This document shows, one piece after another, positions 37,128 through 46,800 of a DNA stretch of 64,000 nt; the first letter of the stretch is position 1, and each line of letters starts with the position of its first letter. Made by a program: the position numbers and the translations under genes. This DNA comes from Methylorubrum sp. B1-46 (GTDB taxonomy: Bacteria; Pseudomonadota; Alphaproteobacteria; Rhizobiales; Beijerinckiaceae). Location: assembly GCF_021117295.1 (NCBI RefSeq), contig NZ_CP088247.1, positions 4,851,001 through 4,915,000 of the forward strand, written 5' to 3'. Below the pieces are notes generated by a model. That model did not search any database, was not told where the DNA came from, and saw only the letters and a list, made by a program, of their open reading frames with translations.

Positions 37128-37175
37128 GGGGCCGGCGCGGGCGGCGGTGGGCCGGAACGCCCGTGTAGCCTATGA

Positions 37176-37287
37176 TGCCGCGTCCAAGTGATCGGCTCGG
37201 ATTGCGAGTCGAAGCCGTGGCAATCCAGAGCGTGGCATGTCCCGGGAGGTCGCGCTCTGGATCGCTTCGGCTCCGCCTCGTGATGAC
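37176..37287. repeat. Interspersed palindromic repeat, family A, copy 3
   Basis: The inner arms GCAATCCAGAGCG and CGCGCTCTGGATCGC are inverted around GTCCCGGGAGGTC. The right end GGCTCCGCCTCGTGATGACG matches the copy at 8188-8281 closely. Confidence 0.7.
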
Positions 37288-37408
37288 GGCGTCCGACAAA
37301 CGCCGAAGCAATCTCTTGGACGTCGCTTGAAATCCGTGACTTGGAATGTCCGGTCGGCGATCTGCGCTGGCGCGCCTTGATCTGAAGTGCGGATCAGCGG
37401 CGTTGAGG

Positions 37409-37482
37409 GTGCCTCACAAACTCCTGGTCACCCACCGTTCTCGCTCTGACGAGGACAGCGCGGCGGGAGTTTCGTGAGAGAC
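37409..37482. repeat. Interspersed palindromic repeat, family B, copy 2
   Basis: It begins GTGCCTCACAAACTCC and ends CGGGAGTTTCGTGAGAGAC. The centre CCGTTCTCGCTCTGACGAG aligns with the copy at 13301-13381. It lies free between genes. Confidence 0.75.
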
Positions 37483-37575
37483 ACGAAGCTGCATGGAATC
37501 GTCAGGTCGTCCAAGAGCTGGACGACCGAAACGTCCTCTTCACCGGACCATCTGCGCGGTGATGAAATCGAGCCG

Positions 37576-37602
37576 ACCGGCAGGGACGATCACCCTGCCG
37601 GT
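37576..37602 (-). terminator. Possible terminator hairpin after the mucR-like gene
   Basis: The arms ACCGGCAGG and CCTGCCGGT are perfect with an 8-9 base loop, 14 bases beyond the stop on the minus strand. There is no T tract, so termination is not assured. Confidence 0.45.
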
Positions 37603-37615
37603 TCGAGCCTTGGTG

Positions 37616-38152
37616 TCACGCTGCCTTGCGCCGTCCGCCGGTCTTGCGGCCCTCGCCCGAAGCGGCGCTCTTGCGGCGCGGCTCGGCCGGCGCTTCCGAG
37701 ACCACTTCGTCCGCAGGCTCGGTGGCTTTCGCGGACGACTTGCGACGCTGCTGGCCGAGGCCGAGATCTTTCGCGAGCGCCGAACGGGCGGCGGAATAGT
37801 TGGAAGAGACGGTCGGATAGTCGGCGGGGAGGCCGTAGCGGCGGCGATAGCCCTCGATATCGAGCCCGTGCGTCGTCAGGTGGCGCTTGAGCGTCTTATA
37901 GGGCTTGCCATCGATGAAGGAGATCAGGGCGTCCGGCGTGATCGACTTCTTGATCTGGGCCGGCGTCGCCCGCTCGACTTCTTCCTCTTTCTGAGCCTGC
38001 GGCGCCGAGAGGGCGACGAGTGCGGCATGGACCTGAACAATCAGGGCCGGAAGTTCGGGCGAAGGCAGCGAGTTATTCGAGACGTAAGCCGAGACGAGAT
38101 CGGCGGCGAGTTCGATACGATCTTGTTGTGAGACCTGACTTGTTTCAGACAT
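37616..38152 (-). CDS. MucR/Ros-family transcriptional regulator (zinc ligands lost), paralogue 1
   Basis: 178 residues. The MucR core is clear: DLVSAYVSNNSLPSPELPAL near the N-terminus (oligomerisation region), then KPYKTLKRHLTTHGLDIEGY and RRYGLPADYP, AARSALAKDLGLGQQRR. The Cys pair of the Ros zinc finger is absent (ISFIDGKPYK), so zinc is probably not bound as in Ros; similar zinc-free paralogues are known in Mesorhizobium. The tail is Lys/Arg/Ala-rich. The ATG at 38152 is preferred over 38212. MucR proteins act as H-NS-like repressors at AT-rich sites, and the region upstream of this gene is unusually AT-rich. Confidence 0.88.
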   Translation of the reverse strand: MSETSQVSQQDRIELAADLVSAYVSNNSLPSPELPALIVQVHAALVALSAPQAQKEEEVERATPAQIKKSITPDALISFIDGKPYKTLKRHLTTHGLDIEGYRRRYGLPADYPTVSSNYSAARSALAKDLGLGQQRRKSSAKATEPADEVVSEAPAEPRRKSAASGEGRKTGGRRKAA

Positions 38153-38523
38153 TGTCCATGATCCTGTTAACCCCTCGTTCTCGTGAGCTAAAAGGATTTG
38201 AGAAAGTTTCAAGGCCGGATCAAGGAGTTTTCCCGGAAAACGACTGCAAAACCGAGAAAAAGTGGCGATCCGTTCGATATTGTCTACGATCAGACCGGAT
38301 GAGACGACAGATTGGGGGGTCTCAAGGTGGTGCGTTCAAGCTGAGGTTAGACCATTGTCATGATCAGCGTGATGTGATTCGGCCATTCAACAAATCGTGA
38401 GAGGCAAGTCCGGGCTTGGCGTTGATCTCGCTCCGTGAAGCGCGCCGCTTCCAAGGATTGCGGCAGGTTCAGGATCATCTCTCTCCGTCGGCGCGGCAAA
38501 ATTCGAGCGGCCGGTCGCCGTGT
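38153..38523. other. 371-bp AT-rich intergenic region upstream of mucR paralogue 1
   Basis: Base composition falls well below the surrounding GC content, with A runs such as CCGAGAAAAAGTGG. MucR-type regulators bind AT-rich DNA and often repress their own genes, so this is a plausible autoregulatory region. No gene is supported. Confidence 0.45.
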
Positions 38524-38940
38524 TTACATGCCCGGCAGCGTCATCTCATCATCTTCGTTCCGGAAGGCCGCGCGGCGTTGCCTTCCACGCTCCGGCTGCG
38601 TCGGCAGCGTGCAGCGATAGACCACGGCATCGGGTGGTCCGAGGGTGGCGTTGAGCGGGACCGTGACGGTGTCGCCGGAAAAGCGCCAGTTGCGGGTGCC
38701 GCGATCCCAGTAGAGCCACACCGTGGTGTCGTGGCCTTTCACGTCGAAGACGGCGGCCTTCTTCGACATCGCCCTGAGGGTTCGCGGCTCGTAGAGGCCC
38801 TTGCGGCGATAGGCGACACGGGAGGCCTCATCCTGCCGATCGACGAAGGTGTTCTGGACGATCTGCAGCGTCGCCCCGGGCTTGCGGAGAAATTTCTTGA
38901 AATCGCTCAGAGATCGCAAGACCACGGGCATGGCGTCCAT
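38524..38940 (-). CDS. Conserved-looking protein of unknown function
   Basis: 138 residues, not recognised. It has no signal peptide or TM segment. The central part (AAVFDVKGHDTTVWLYWDRG then TRNWRFSGDTVTVPL) looks like a small beta-rich domain; the tail is Arg-rich and acidic. ATG codons at 38940 and 38931 are both possible. Codon use fits the genome and the frame runs without interruption, so I take it as a gene, but with moderate confidence. Confidence 0.5.
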   Translation of the reverse strand: MDAMPVVLRSLSDFKKFLRKPGATLQIVQNTFVDRQDEASRVAYRRKGLYEPRTLRAMSKKAAVFDVKGHDTTVWLYWDRGTRNWRFSGDTVTVPLNATLGPPDAVVYRCTLPTQPERGRQRRAAFRNEDDEMTLPGM

Positions 38941-39188
38941 CCAATCGTCAAGTCACGGACTCATCCTGCATTGCGCGACGCACCTTAGGTCCGGTGAGAT
39001 GACGGTTGTTCCTCACACGCAAAGGCGCGGTCGGGCGATATCCACCGGAAAGCGGCGTCGTCCACAGGCGCCGACGATTTCATTCATGTCTTCCCGGCCG
39101 GCTTCCGGACGACGCAGCGGTGCCGTGGTGCAACGGTCGGGAGGGCGTCCGGCTTGACCCGCCCGCCGGGCTCGGGCGTGTAGGCCCC

Positions 39189-40364
39189 ATGCTGCTGCAA
39201 TTCTTCACGGGTCTGCGCGAGGCCCGCGTTCCGGTGTCCCTGCGCGAATACCTCACCCTGCTCCAGGCGATGGAGCGCGACCTCGCCGACAAGCGGGTCG
39301 AGGAGTTCTACTTCCTCGCCCGCACCGTGCTGGTGAAGGACGAGTCCAACCTCGACCGGTTCGACCGGGTCTTCGCCTCGGTCTTCAAGGGGTTGGAGAC
39401 GCTCGGCGAGGCGGTGGAGCCCGCCGCCATCCCGGAAGAGTGGCTGCGCAAGCTCGCCGAGAAATACCTGACCGACGACGAGAAGGCCGCGTTGAAGGCG
39501 CTCGGCTGGGACAAGCTGTTCGAGACCCTGAAACAGCGTCTCGCCGAGCAGAAGGGCCGTCATCAGGGCGGTTCGAAATGGATCGGCACCGGGGGCACCT
39601 CGCCCTTCGGCGCCTACGGCTACAATCCGGAGGGTATCCGCATCGGCCAGGACGGCAACCGCAACTTCCGCGCGGTGAAGGTGTGGGACCGGCGCGAGTT
39701 CAAGGATCTCGATGATTCCCGCGAATTCGGCACCCGTTCCATGCGGGTGGCCCTGCGGCGGCTGCGCCGCTTCGCCCGCACGGGAGCGGCCGAGGAACTC
39801 GACCTCGATGGGACCATCCGCGAGAGCGCCCGCAAGGGCTTCATCGACGTGAGGCTGCGTCCCGAGCGTCGCAATGCCGTGAAGGTGCTGCTCTTCCTCG
39901 ATGTCGGCGGCTCGATGGATTGGCACGTGGAGCGCGCCGAGGAGCTTTTTTCGGCGGCGCGCTCCGAGTTCAAGCACTTCGCGCACTATTACTTCCACAA
40001 CTGCCCCTACGAGGCGATGTGGACGGAGAACCATCGCCGTCACGACGAGCGCATCCCGCTCCTCGACGTGATCCGGACCTACCCGTCCGACTACCGTGTG
40101 GTGTTCGTGGGCGACGCCTCCATGAGCCCCTACGAGATCGCCCATCCCGGCGGCTCGGTGGAGCACTGGAACGAGGAGGCGGGCGAGGTCTGGCTCGGCC
40201 GCATTCTCGATCACTTCCCGAAAGCAGTCTGGCTCAACCCCGTTCCGGCCGAGCACTGGGCCTACACGCCGTCGATCGGCATGGTCCGCCGCATCTTTTC
40301 CGACCGAATGTTCCCGCTGACGCTCGAAGGGTTGGATGGGGCGATGCGGGCGCTACTGCGATAG
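39189..40364 (+). CDS. CoxE-like VWA-domain protein
   Basis: 391 residues. The N-terminal helical half (MLLQFFTGLREARVPVSLRE) is typical of CoxE-like proteins that work with MoxR AAA ATPases. The VWA domain begins VKVLLFLDVGGSMDWHVERA; the MIDAS motif DxSxS reads DVGGS, with the first Ser replaced by Gly. Later, VVFVGDASMSPYEI supplies another metal-site segment. The ATG at 39189 opens directly on the conserved N-terminus; upstream frames are not conserved. No MoxR gene is adjacent. Likely an assembly or maturation factor. Confidence 0.82.
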   Translation: MLLQFFTGLREARVPVSLREYLTLLQAMERDLADKRVEEFYFLARTVLVKDESNLDRFDRVFASVFKGLETLGEAVEPAAIPEEWLRKLAEKYLTDDEKAALKALGWDKLFETLKQRLAEQKGRHQGGSKWIGTGGTSPFGAYGYNPEGIRIGQDGNRNFRAVKVWDRREFKDLDDSREFGTRSMRVALRRLRRFARTGAAEELDLDGTIRESARKGFIDVRLRPERRNAVKVLLFLDVGGSMDWHVERAEELFSAARSEFKHFAHYYFHNCPYEAMWTENHRRHDERIPLLDVIRTYPSDYRVVFVGDASMSPYEIAHPGGSVEHWNEEAGEVWLGRILDHFPKAVWLNPVPAEHWAYTPSIGMVRRIFSDRMFPLTLEGLDGAMRALLR

Positions 40365-40407
40365 GCGACGCCGTAAGCGTTGGCCGCCAAAGTCGGCCGC
40401 CTGGGGT

Positions 40408-40857
40408 TCAGGCTCGCCGAGTGGCGGCGGATCGAGCCGCCTGGAAGGCCGCCAGGGCCGTGATGAGGACTGCGAGCGGCAAGGCGCCGTAGACGGCACC
40501 GATCACGACATATTCCGTTTCGAATGCTGTATGAGTGTGCTCGGCGCCGCAAGGCGACCGTCCGAACAGCAGGGTATCCCGCGCAAGATCCGCGTTCATC
40601 AGCAGGACGAGTGCGCAGACGCAGACCAAGACGAGGCTTGTCAGACAGATCAGCCACGGTACCCCGGCCTCGGGATGGCTTCGCGCACGGTGCCGCGAAC
40701 GCCATACCAGCCCGAGGGTTGTGGCCCCGAAGGGAGGGCTCAGGAGCGCGCCGGTCAGGAAGGGATCGATGTCGTTCTGCGTGCAGGTTCCCGTATAGCC
40801 CAGCCCTTGCAAAAGCGGGACGGGCAGGAACATCAGGATCGCGAGAACGGGAGCCAC
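40408..40857 (-). CDS. Small membrane protein of unknown function
   Basis: 149 residues with three or four hydrophobic segments: VLAILMFLPVPLLQGLG, LLSPPFGATTLGLVW, LICLTSLVLVCVCALVLLM and VVIGAVYGALPLAVLITAL. No family recognised. The start is a GTG at 40857, with an in-frame ATG at 40833 as alternative; neither has a strong ribosome binding site. It lies 25 bases downstream of the ferredoxin gene on the same strand and may be cotranscribed with it. Confidence 0.55.
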   Translation of the reverse strand: MAPVLAILMFLPVPLLQGLGYTGTCTQNDIDPFLTGALLSPPFGATTLGLVWRSRHRARSHPEAGVPWLICLTSLVLVCVCALVLLMNADLARDTLLFGRSPCGAEHTHTAFETEYVVIGAVYGALPLAVLITALAAFQAARSAATRRA

Positions 40858-40882
40858 CGGCGGCGCACCCCGAGGCAGATCT

Positions 40883-41203
40883 TCAGCCCTGGCGGGCCGG
40901 GGTCGTCACCACGAGGCCGTCGAGTTCGGGCGTCACGCGGATCTGGCAGCACAGGCGCGAGGTGGCGCGCACGTCCGAGGCGAAGTCGAGCATGTCCTGC
41001 TCCATCGGCTCGGCCGGCCCGACCTTGTCGGCCCAGGCCTCGTCCACGTAGACGTGGCAGGTGGCGCAGGCGCAGGCCCCGCCGCACTCGGCATCGATGC
41101 CCGGAACGTTGTTGCGGATCGCCGTCTCCATGACGGTCGAGCCGACCTCACCATCGATCGTGCGGGCCGTGCCGGCGTGATCGACGTAGGTGATCTTGGG
41201 CAT
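40883..41203 (-). CDS. [2Fe-2S] ferredoxin, adrenodoxin type
   Basis: Electron carrier of 106 residues. Cluster ligands are Cys40, Cys46 and Cys49 (CGGACACATC) and Cys86 in RLCCQIRV; the spacing fits the adrenodoxin/putidaredoxin class that serves P450s or Fe-S assembly. The ATG at 41203 has GGAGCAAGG directly upstream. It has no hscAB or P450 neighbour here, so its partner is unknown. It is divergent from the malic enzyme gene. Confidence 0.93.
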   Translation of the reverse strand: MPKITYVDHAGTARTIDGEVGSTVMETAIRNNVPGIDAECGGACACATCHVYVDEAWADKVGPAEPMEQDMLDFASDVRATSRLCCQIRVTPELDGLVVTTPARQG

Positions 41204-41513
41204 ACCTTGCTCCGGGACGTGTCGGCGTCCGCCTGCGATCCTTCGAGGGGCGGCGTGGCGCCTGCTTGCGGGCGGCGGCGCCAGAATGCAAGCGGGAAGC
41301 GGGCGCTTTTCCGTCGCGCCGGGAGCGATGGCCCGGACCGCCGCCTTGAGGCGACGGCAAGCCGGGCCTGTTCGAGCCATCTTCGACATCCTGCCGCAGC
41401 GGCATGTCATATGCCGAGGATCGTCAGTCCTCACCGGAACCGTGCTGCACTGCACAACGTCGTGTCCGCGAACACGGCGGCGTGAGGCCGCCCGTTCCGA
41501 CGAGGACGAGGCG
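41204..41513. other. 310-bp divergent region between ferredoxin and malic enzyme
   Basis: Two promoters are expected. I see no clear promoter pair, repeat or extra gene. Confidence 0.4.
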
Positions 41514-43145
41514 ATGGCACGAGGCCGAGCGGGCACTGCAGGGAAGCGATCTGAGCTCCTCAACGATCCCCGCCGCAACAAGGGAACCGCGTTCAGTCTG
41601 GAAGAGCGCCGGGAGCACGGCCTCGAAGGGCTGCTGCCGCCGGCCGTGGAGACGCTCGACCGGCAATTGGAGCGGGTGCTCGGTCACCTCGCGGCCAAGC
41701 CGAGCGACCTCGAGCGCTACATCTATCTGATCGAATTGTCGGACCGGAACGAGACGCTGTTCTACAAGACCGTGATGTCCGATCCGGCGCGGTTCATGCC
41801 GATCGTCTACGATCCGACGATTGCCGAGGCTTGCCTCGCCTTCGGTCACATCTACCGCGGCGCCAACGGCCTGTATGTCGGCCTCGATCAGAAGGGCCGC
41901 ATCGCCGAGGTGCTTCGCAACTGGCCGGTGAAGGACGTTGCCTTCGTCTGTGTCTCGACCGGCGGGCGCATCCTCGGGCTCGGCGATATCGGCGCCAACG
42001 GCATGGGTATCCCGATCGGCAAGCTGCAGCTCTACACGGCCTGCGCCGCGGTGCCGCCGCAGTCCTTGCTGCCGATCCTGCTCGACATCGGCACCGAGAA
42101 CGCGGCGTTGCGTGCCGATCCGCTCTATCTCGGCCTGCGCCGCCGGCCTCCGGAGACCGACGAACTCGACGCCTTCGTGGAGGAGTTCGTCCAGGCGGTT
42201 CAGGATGTCTTTCCCGGCGCCTGCATCCATTTCGAGGACTGGAAGGGCGACGACGCCCTGCGCTTGCTGGCCCGGTATCGCGAAAAGGTGCTCTGCTACA
42301 ACGACGACATCCAGGGCACGGCCTCGGTCACACTCGCCGGGCTGACGACAGCCCTGCAGATCAAGGGCGAGGTTTTGGGGGATCAGCGCTTCCTGTTTCT
42401 TGGCGCCGGTTCGGCGGGGATCGGCATCGCCGAGATGATCGTTTCCGCGCTTTGCCGCGAGGGCCTCGACGAGGCGGAGGCGCGGGCGCGCATCACCCTG
42501 TTCGACGTTAACGGCCTGATCGAGCCCTCGCGGACGGATCTCACGCCGCAGCAGAAGGCCTTCGCCCAGAAGGCCGAGCCCGAGACCGATTTCGTCGCGA
42601 CGATCGAGCGGGTGAAGCCGACGGCGCTGATCGGCGTCTCGACGAGCGGAGGCGCCTTCGACCGGAAGGTGGTCGAGGCGATGTGTCAGCTCAACGAGCG
42701 ACCGATCATCTTCGCCCTGTCCAACCCGACCGAGAAGGCGGAGGTCTCGGCCCAGGACGCCTATGCGTGGTCGAAGGGGACGGTGCTCTACGCGGCCGGC
42801 GTTCAGTTTCCCGACGTCGCGGTCGACGGCAGGACCTACCATCCGGGGCAGGCCAACAACTTCTACATCTTCCCGGCCATCGGGCTCGCCGTCTACGCGA
42901 CGCGGCCGCAGCGGATCACCGACGCGATGTTCATCGAGGCCGCCCGCGCCTGCGCCGATCAGGTCGGACCGGACCTGCGCGCCAAGGGCATGCTGTTCCC
43001 GGCCCAGAGGGACATCCTGCAGACGGAGGTGACGACGGCGGCGCGGGTGGCCGAATTCATCTTCGACCGTGGCGAGGCCGGCGTGCCCCGTCCCGACGAC
43101 ATCCGCGCCTGGCTCGAAGGGCTTCTCTACAAGCCGGGATACTGA
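41514..43145 (+). CDS. NAD-dependent malic enzyme (MaeA/SfcA type)
   Basis: Oxidatively decarboxylates malate to pyruvate. It is 543 residues, the size of the eukaryote/SfcA-like class rather than the long MaeB fused class. Key segments: [12 protein letters not shown] (catalytic Tyr), a catalytic-Lys region, [15 protein letters not shown] (metal-binding acids), [15 protein letters not shown] (Rossmann NAD site), [19 protein letters not shown] and [17 protein letters not shown]. The ATG at 41514 has GAGGACGAGG upstream. In methylotrophs this links C4 acids of the serine cycle to pyruvate. Cofactor preference (NAD versus NADP) cannot be fixed by eye. Confidence 0.93.
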   Translation: MARGRAGTAGKRSELLNDPRRNKGTAFSLEERREHGLEGLLPPAVETLDRQLERVLGHLAAKPSDLERYIYLIELSDRNETLFYKTVMSDPARFMPIVYDPTIAEACLAFGHIYRGANGLYVGLDQKGRIAEVLRNWPVKDVAFVCVSTGGRILGLGDIGANGMGIPIGKLQLYTACAAVPPQSLLPILLDIGTENAALRADPLYLGLRRRPPETDELDAFVEEFVQAVQDVFPGACIHFEDWKGDDALRLLARYREKVLCYNDDIQGTASVTLAGLTTALQIKGEVLGDQRFLFLGAGSAGIGIAEMIVSALCREGLDEAEARARITLFDVNGLIEPSRTDLTPQQKAFAQKAEPETDFVATIERVKPTALIGVSTSGGAFDRKVVEAMCQLNERPIIFALSNPTEKAEVSAQDAYAWSKGTVLYAAGVQFPDVAVDGRTYHPGQANNFYIFPAIGLAVYATRPQRITDAMFIEAARACADQVGPDLRAKGMLFPAQRDILQTEVTTAARVAEFIFDRGEAGVPRPDDIRAWLEGLLYKPGY

Positions 43146-43152
43146 AGGGTCC

Positions 43153-43497
43153 TCACGCCTCCAGGCCGACGCTGCCGAGCGCTTCCAGCGTCTGCTCGAC
43201 GGCGCGCCGCAGGGTCCGGAGATCGGCCTCGCCGACGGTGCGGAACCCCGCCTCCACGGCCGCGCTCGCCTGCGCCACCCGCATCGCTCCGACGCCGAGC
43301 GCCGCGCCCTTGAGGGTGTGGGCGAGGTCGGCCCGGTCTCCCGCCGGGCGGCCCTCCTCCGCGAGGGCCGGCAGCAGCCGGCGGCACTGATCCTCGAACA
43401 GGCTCAGCACCTCGCGCGCGAGATCCGCGTCGCCGAAGGTCTGCGCCTCGAGATGGGCGCGATCGAGCAGAGGGGTGGGGGGTTTCTCAACGTCCAC
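43153..43497 (-). CDS. Single-domain Hpt histidine phosphotransfer protein
   Basis: About 114 residues, all-helical. The phospho-accepting His60 is in DLAHTLKGAALGVGA, a full Hpt motif. There is no kinase or receiver domain, so it must shuttle phosphate between other proteins. I take GTG at 43497; TTG at 43542 would add 15 residues. It is convergent with the malic enzyme gene and divergent from the GPR-like gene. The position next to a polar growth organiser suggests, as inference only, a phosphorelay role in cell cycle or polarity. Confidence 0.82.
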   Translation of the reverse strand: MDVEKPPTPLLDRAHLEAQTFGDADLAREVLSLFEDQCRRLLPALAEEGRPAGDRADLAHTLKGAALGVGAMRVAQASAAVEAGFRTVGEADLRTLRRAVEQTLEALGSVGLEA

Positions 43498-43860
43498 GTC
43501 CGTTCTCTTCGTCTGCTTGATGATCGATGGTCGGGGTTGCAACGGTCGTCCAATCCGCCCGGCTCCACGGAAAACGGGGTCGGGCGCGGCGACCTGCCTG
43601 TGGGCGGCGCGGGCTATCCACAGCGCAGGGCGGCCCGAGGCGTACCGGTTTCACGCTGCAGGCGTCAGAACTTGGGCCCTGTGCCGGATCACGGGACCTG
43701 GCTTGGTAACCATTCCGTTAAGGTTTCTTGGGTGCGCCGGGCCGATCGGGTATCGGGTGCGGGTTCCCAGGGACTAAAGTTCCGTGGGACGTCGGGTAAA
43801 TCCGTCTCCATTGCGGAGAGCGCGAGCTCCGCACTGGACGGCGATGCGTACGAGGGTTGC
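43498..43860. other. 363-bp divergent region between hpt and the GPR-like gene
   Basis: It contains GGTAACCATTCCGTTAAGG at 43705-43723, similar to CtrA half-sites (TTAACCAT) but with imperfect sequence and spacing. A T/A-rich patch follows. No gene is supported. Confidence 0.4.
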
Positions 43861-46800
43861 ATGGCCACCGAGAAAAAGCTGAAGGATCCGGCGGAGGCGG
43901 CCCTCTCCGCGATCGAGCAGGCTTTGAATCTGGACATCCCGGCGCCGGGCGAGGCCGCCCGTGTCGAGCCCCGCCTGCCCGATGTCGGCGACGGCGACCT
44001 GCTGGCCGATCCCTTTTCCGAGGCCGGGGGACGCCGCACCCCGAACCTCGACATCGATCCCGCCGCCTCGGAGCTTCCCCTGCCGGAGCGCGGCCGCTCG
44101 CGCCGCGAGGGCGGCCTGCTGCCGCCCGACCGCTCGCTCGTGGCCAACGATGACCGCCAGAACATCGGCATCCTGCAGCAGACCCTCCGGGTGCGGCCCT
44201 CGCGCAAGCCGTACCTCGTCGCGGCGGTCGCCTCCTTCTTCTGGCTCAACGGCCTCGTGGCGCTCGCCTGGAACCAGTCCGGCGGCGACCTGAAGGCGTT
44301 CATCACCGGGCTCACCGCGCTTCAGGCGGCGGTGGTGGCCACCGCCATCGCCGGGCCGATCGTGCTGTTCCTCATCACCGCGATGCTGGCGGTGCGCGCC
44401 CACGAGATGCGCCTCGTCGCCCGCGCCGTCGGCGAGGTGGCGATCCGGCTGGCCGAGCCGGAGAGCTTCTCGACGGATGCCGTGCTGACCATGTCGCAGA
44501 CCGTGCGCCGCGAGGTCGCCGCCGTCGGCGACGGCGTGGAGCGGGCGCTGGCCCGCGCGGGCGAACTCGAAACCCTGGTGCGCGGCGAGATCTCGACCCT
44601 GGAACGGGCCTATTCCGACAACGAGATCCGCATCCGCAGCCTCGTCGACGAGCTGATCGCCCAGCGCGAATCCATCGTCGGCAGCGCCGACCGGGTGCGC
44701 GGCGCGATCACCGGCTCGCACGAGAACCTGTCGAGCGAGCTGGAGGGTGCGGCCGAGCGTATCGTCGCGGCGATCAACGGCGCGGGCGAGCGCGTCACGG
44801 GCGCGCTCGATGCCCGCGGCGAGGCTATCACCACGGCGCTCGGCGAAGTCGGCGAGCGGGTGGTCGGCAACGTCTCGACGCGCGGCGACGACCTGATCCG
44901 CCAGCTCACCGCCACCAGCGAGGGCGTGCGCGGCGGCCTGGAGGAGATCGGCACCAACCTGACCAGCGCGCTGCAGCAGCGCGCCGACGAGGTGACGCAG
45001 GCCTTCGAACGCACCGGCGGGGCGCTGACCCGCACGCTGGCCGACAATGCCGGCGCCGTCGCGCAATCCCTGTCCGAGACCGGCACCGGCCTGATCGAGG
45101 CGCTCGACCGCCAGGGCGGCGCCGTCCGCGAGACCTTCGAACGCTCGACCAAGGGCCTGGAAGAGGCCTTCCTGTCGCGCGGGACCGAGCTGACCGAGCG
45201 CTTCGCCCAGACCGGCGGCGCGATCACCGCGCGCTTTGCCGAGACCGGCGAGGGCCTGAGCCGCCACTTCGCCGCCACCGGCGCGGCGATCTCCGAGGAC
45301 ATCGCCGCCCGCGGCGCCTTGCTTCGCACCGAGATCGAGGCCGCCGGCACCGGCGTGTCCGAGCTGATCGAGGGCCGCGGACGCGACGCGCAGGCCGCGC
45401 TGGCGCTCGCCGCCGGCAGCGTCGCCGACGACTTCTCCGCCCGCATCGACGGCGTGCGCGCGGCCTTCCTGGTCTCCGCCACCCGCGCCGCCGAGACCAT
45501 GGACGGCCGCGGCCTCGAATTGGCCGGCCGCATCGAAGCGTCAGCCACCCGCGTCGAAGACGTCATCGCCGTCCAGGGCGGCGCGCTGGCCTCCAATCTC
45601 GACGCGGCGGGCGAGCGCGTCGTTGGACTGATGAGCGACCGCGCGGCGCAGGCCGCCGCCACCGTCGAGGGGGCGCTTGCCGGGCTCGGCTCGTCCTTCG
45701 CCGCGAATGCCTCCGGCACCGCCGAGCGCCTGCGCGAGACCGTAGCTCGGTTGGGCGACGCCCTCGACGCGCGGGCCACTGCCGCCCATGACGGCATCCG
45801 CCGCAACACCGAGGCCGCGACCGAGAGCGTCGGCGCCAGCGTCGAGACGCTGGAGCGCCGCCTGCGCGAGGCCATCGAGACCGTGGGCGGCCTGCTCGCC
45901 GAGCGCACCGCCGAATCCACCGCGCGGATGCTGCACACCGCCGAGGAGACCTCCGGCGCCGCGCAGGCGCAGGCCGCCGCGGTCGCCGCGCGCTTCGCCG
46001 AGGCTGCCGAGACCCTGCGCCGGGCCGCCGACGAGGCCGCCGCCGCCGTGGAGACCCGCTCAGACGACGTGGTCGGCCGGTTCCAGGCCGCCGCCGAGCG
46101 TGTCGGTGGCGAACTCGGCAGCCGCAGCGAGAGCGCGTCCCAGACCCTCCACGCCGCGATCCAGCGGATGGCCGACGAACTCACGGCCCGCAGCGCCGAG
46201 GCGACCGGGGCGCTGGCGCTCGCCGCCGCCCATGCCGGCGGCGAGATCAGCAATCGCACCGACCAGTCGATGCAGTCGCTTCAGGATCTCCTTCGGCAGG
46301 TGGCCGACGAGATCGCCGTCCGCGGCTCCGAGGCGAGCGTCGCCCTGTCGCTGGCCGCGGCCCAGGCCGGCGGCGACATCGGCAGCCGTGCCGATCAATC
46401 GGCGCAGGGTCTGCGCGCCCTTCTGGGTCAGGTCCGCGAGGAGATTGACGGCCGCAGTGCCGAGGTCACGCAGGCCCTGGCGCGGACCGCCGAGCGCGTC
46501 GGCGGCGAGGTCGGAACGCGGACCGAGGAATCGCTGCGGACCTTACGCGACGCGCTGGACCGGATCGGCGACGAATTGTCGGCCCGCAGCAGCGAGACCA
46601 CCGCAGCTCTTGCGCGCGCGGCCGAGCAGGCCGGCGGTGCGATCGACACCCGTACCGAGGCGTCGCTGCGGACCTTGCGCGAGACTCTGGCCCGGGTCGG
46701 CGACGAGCTGTCGGCCCGCAGCGAAGAGGCCACCGCGGCGCTCGCCAGCGTGGCCGAGCAGGCCGGCGGCACGGTCGGCACCCGCACCGAGGCGTCGCTG

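Larger units (their letters stand above)
37128..37615. other. 488-bp intergenic region with two repeats and a hairpin
   Basis: The gap lies between the sigma factor gene and the convergent mucR-like gene. It contains a family A repeat (37176-37287), a family B repeat (37409-37482) and a hairpin at 37576-37602. No gene is supported. Confidence 0.6.

Noticed and set aside
43705-43723. CtrA binding site upstream of the GPR-like gene
   Set aside because: GTAACCAT and TTAA are present but the spacing is eight, not seven, and the first half-site has a mismatch. It is mentioned as a hint only, not listed as a site.
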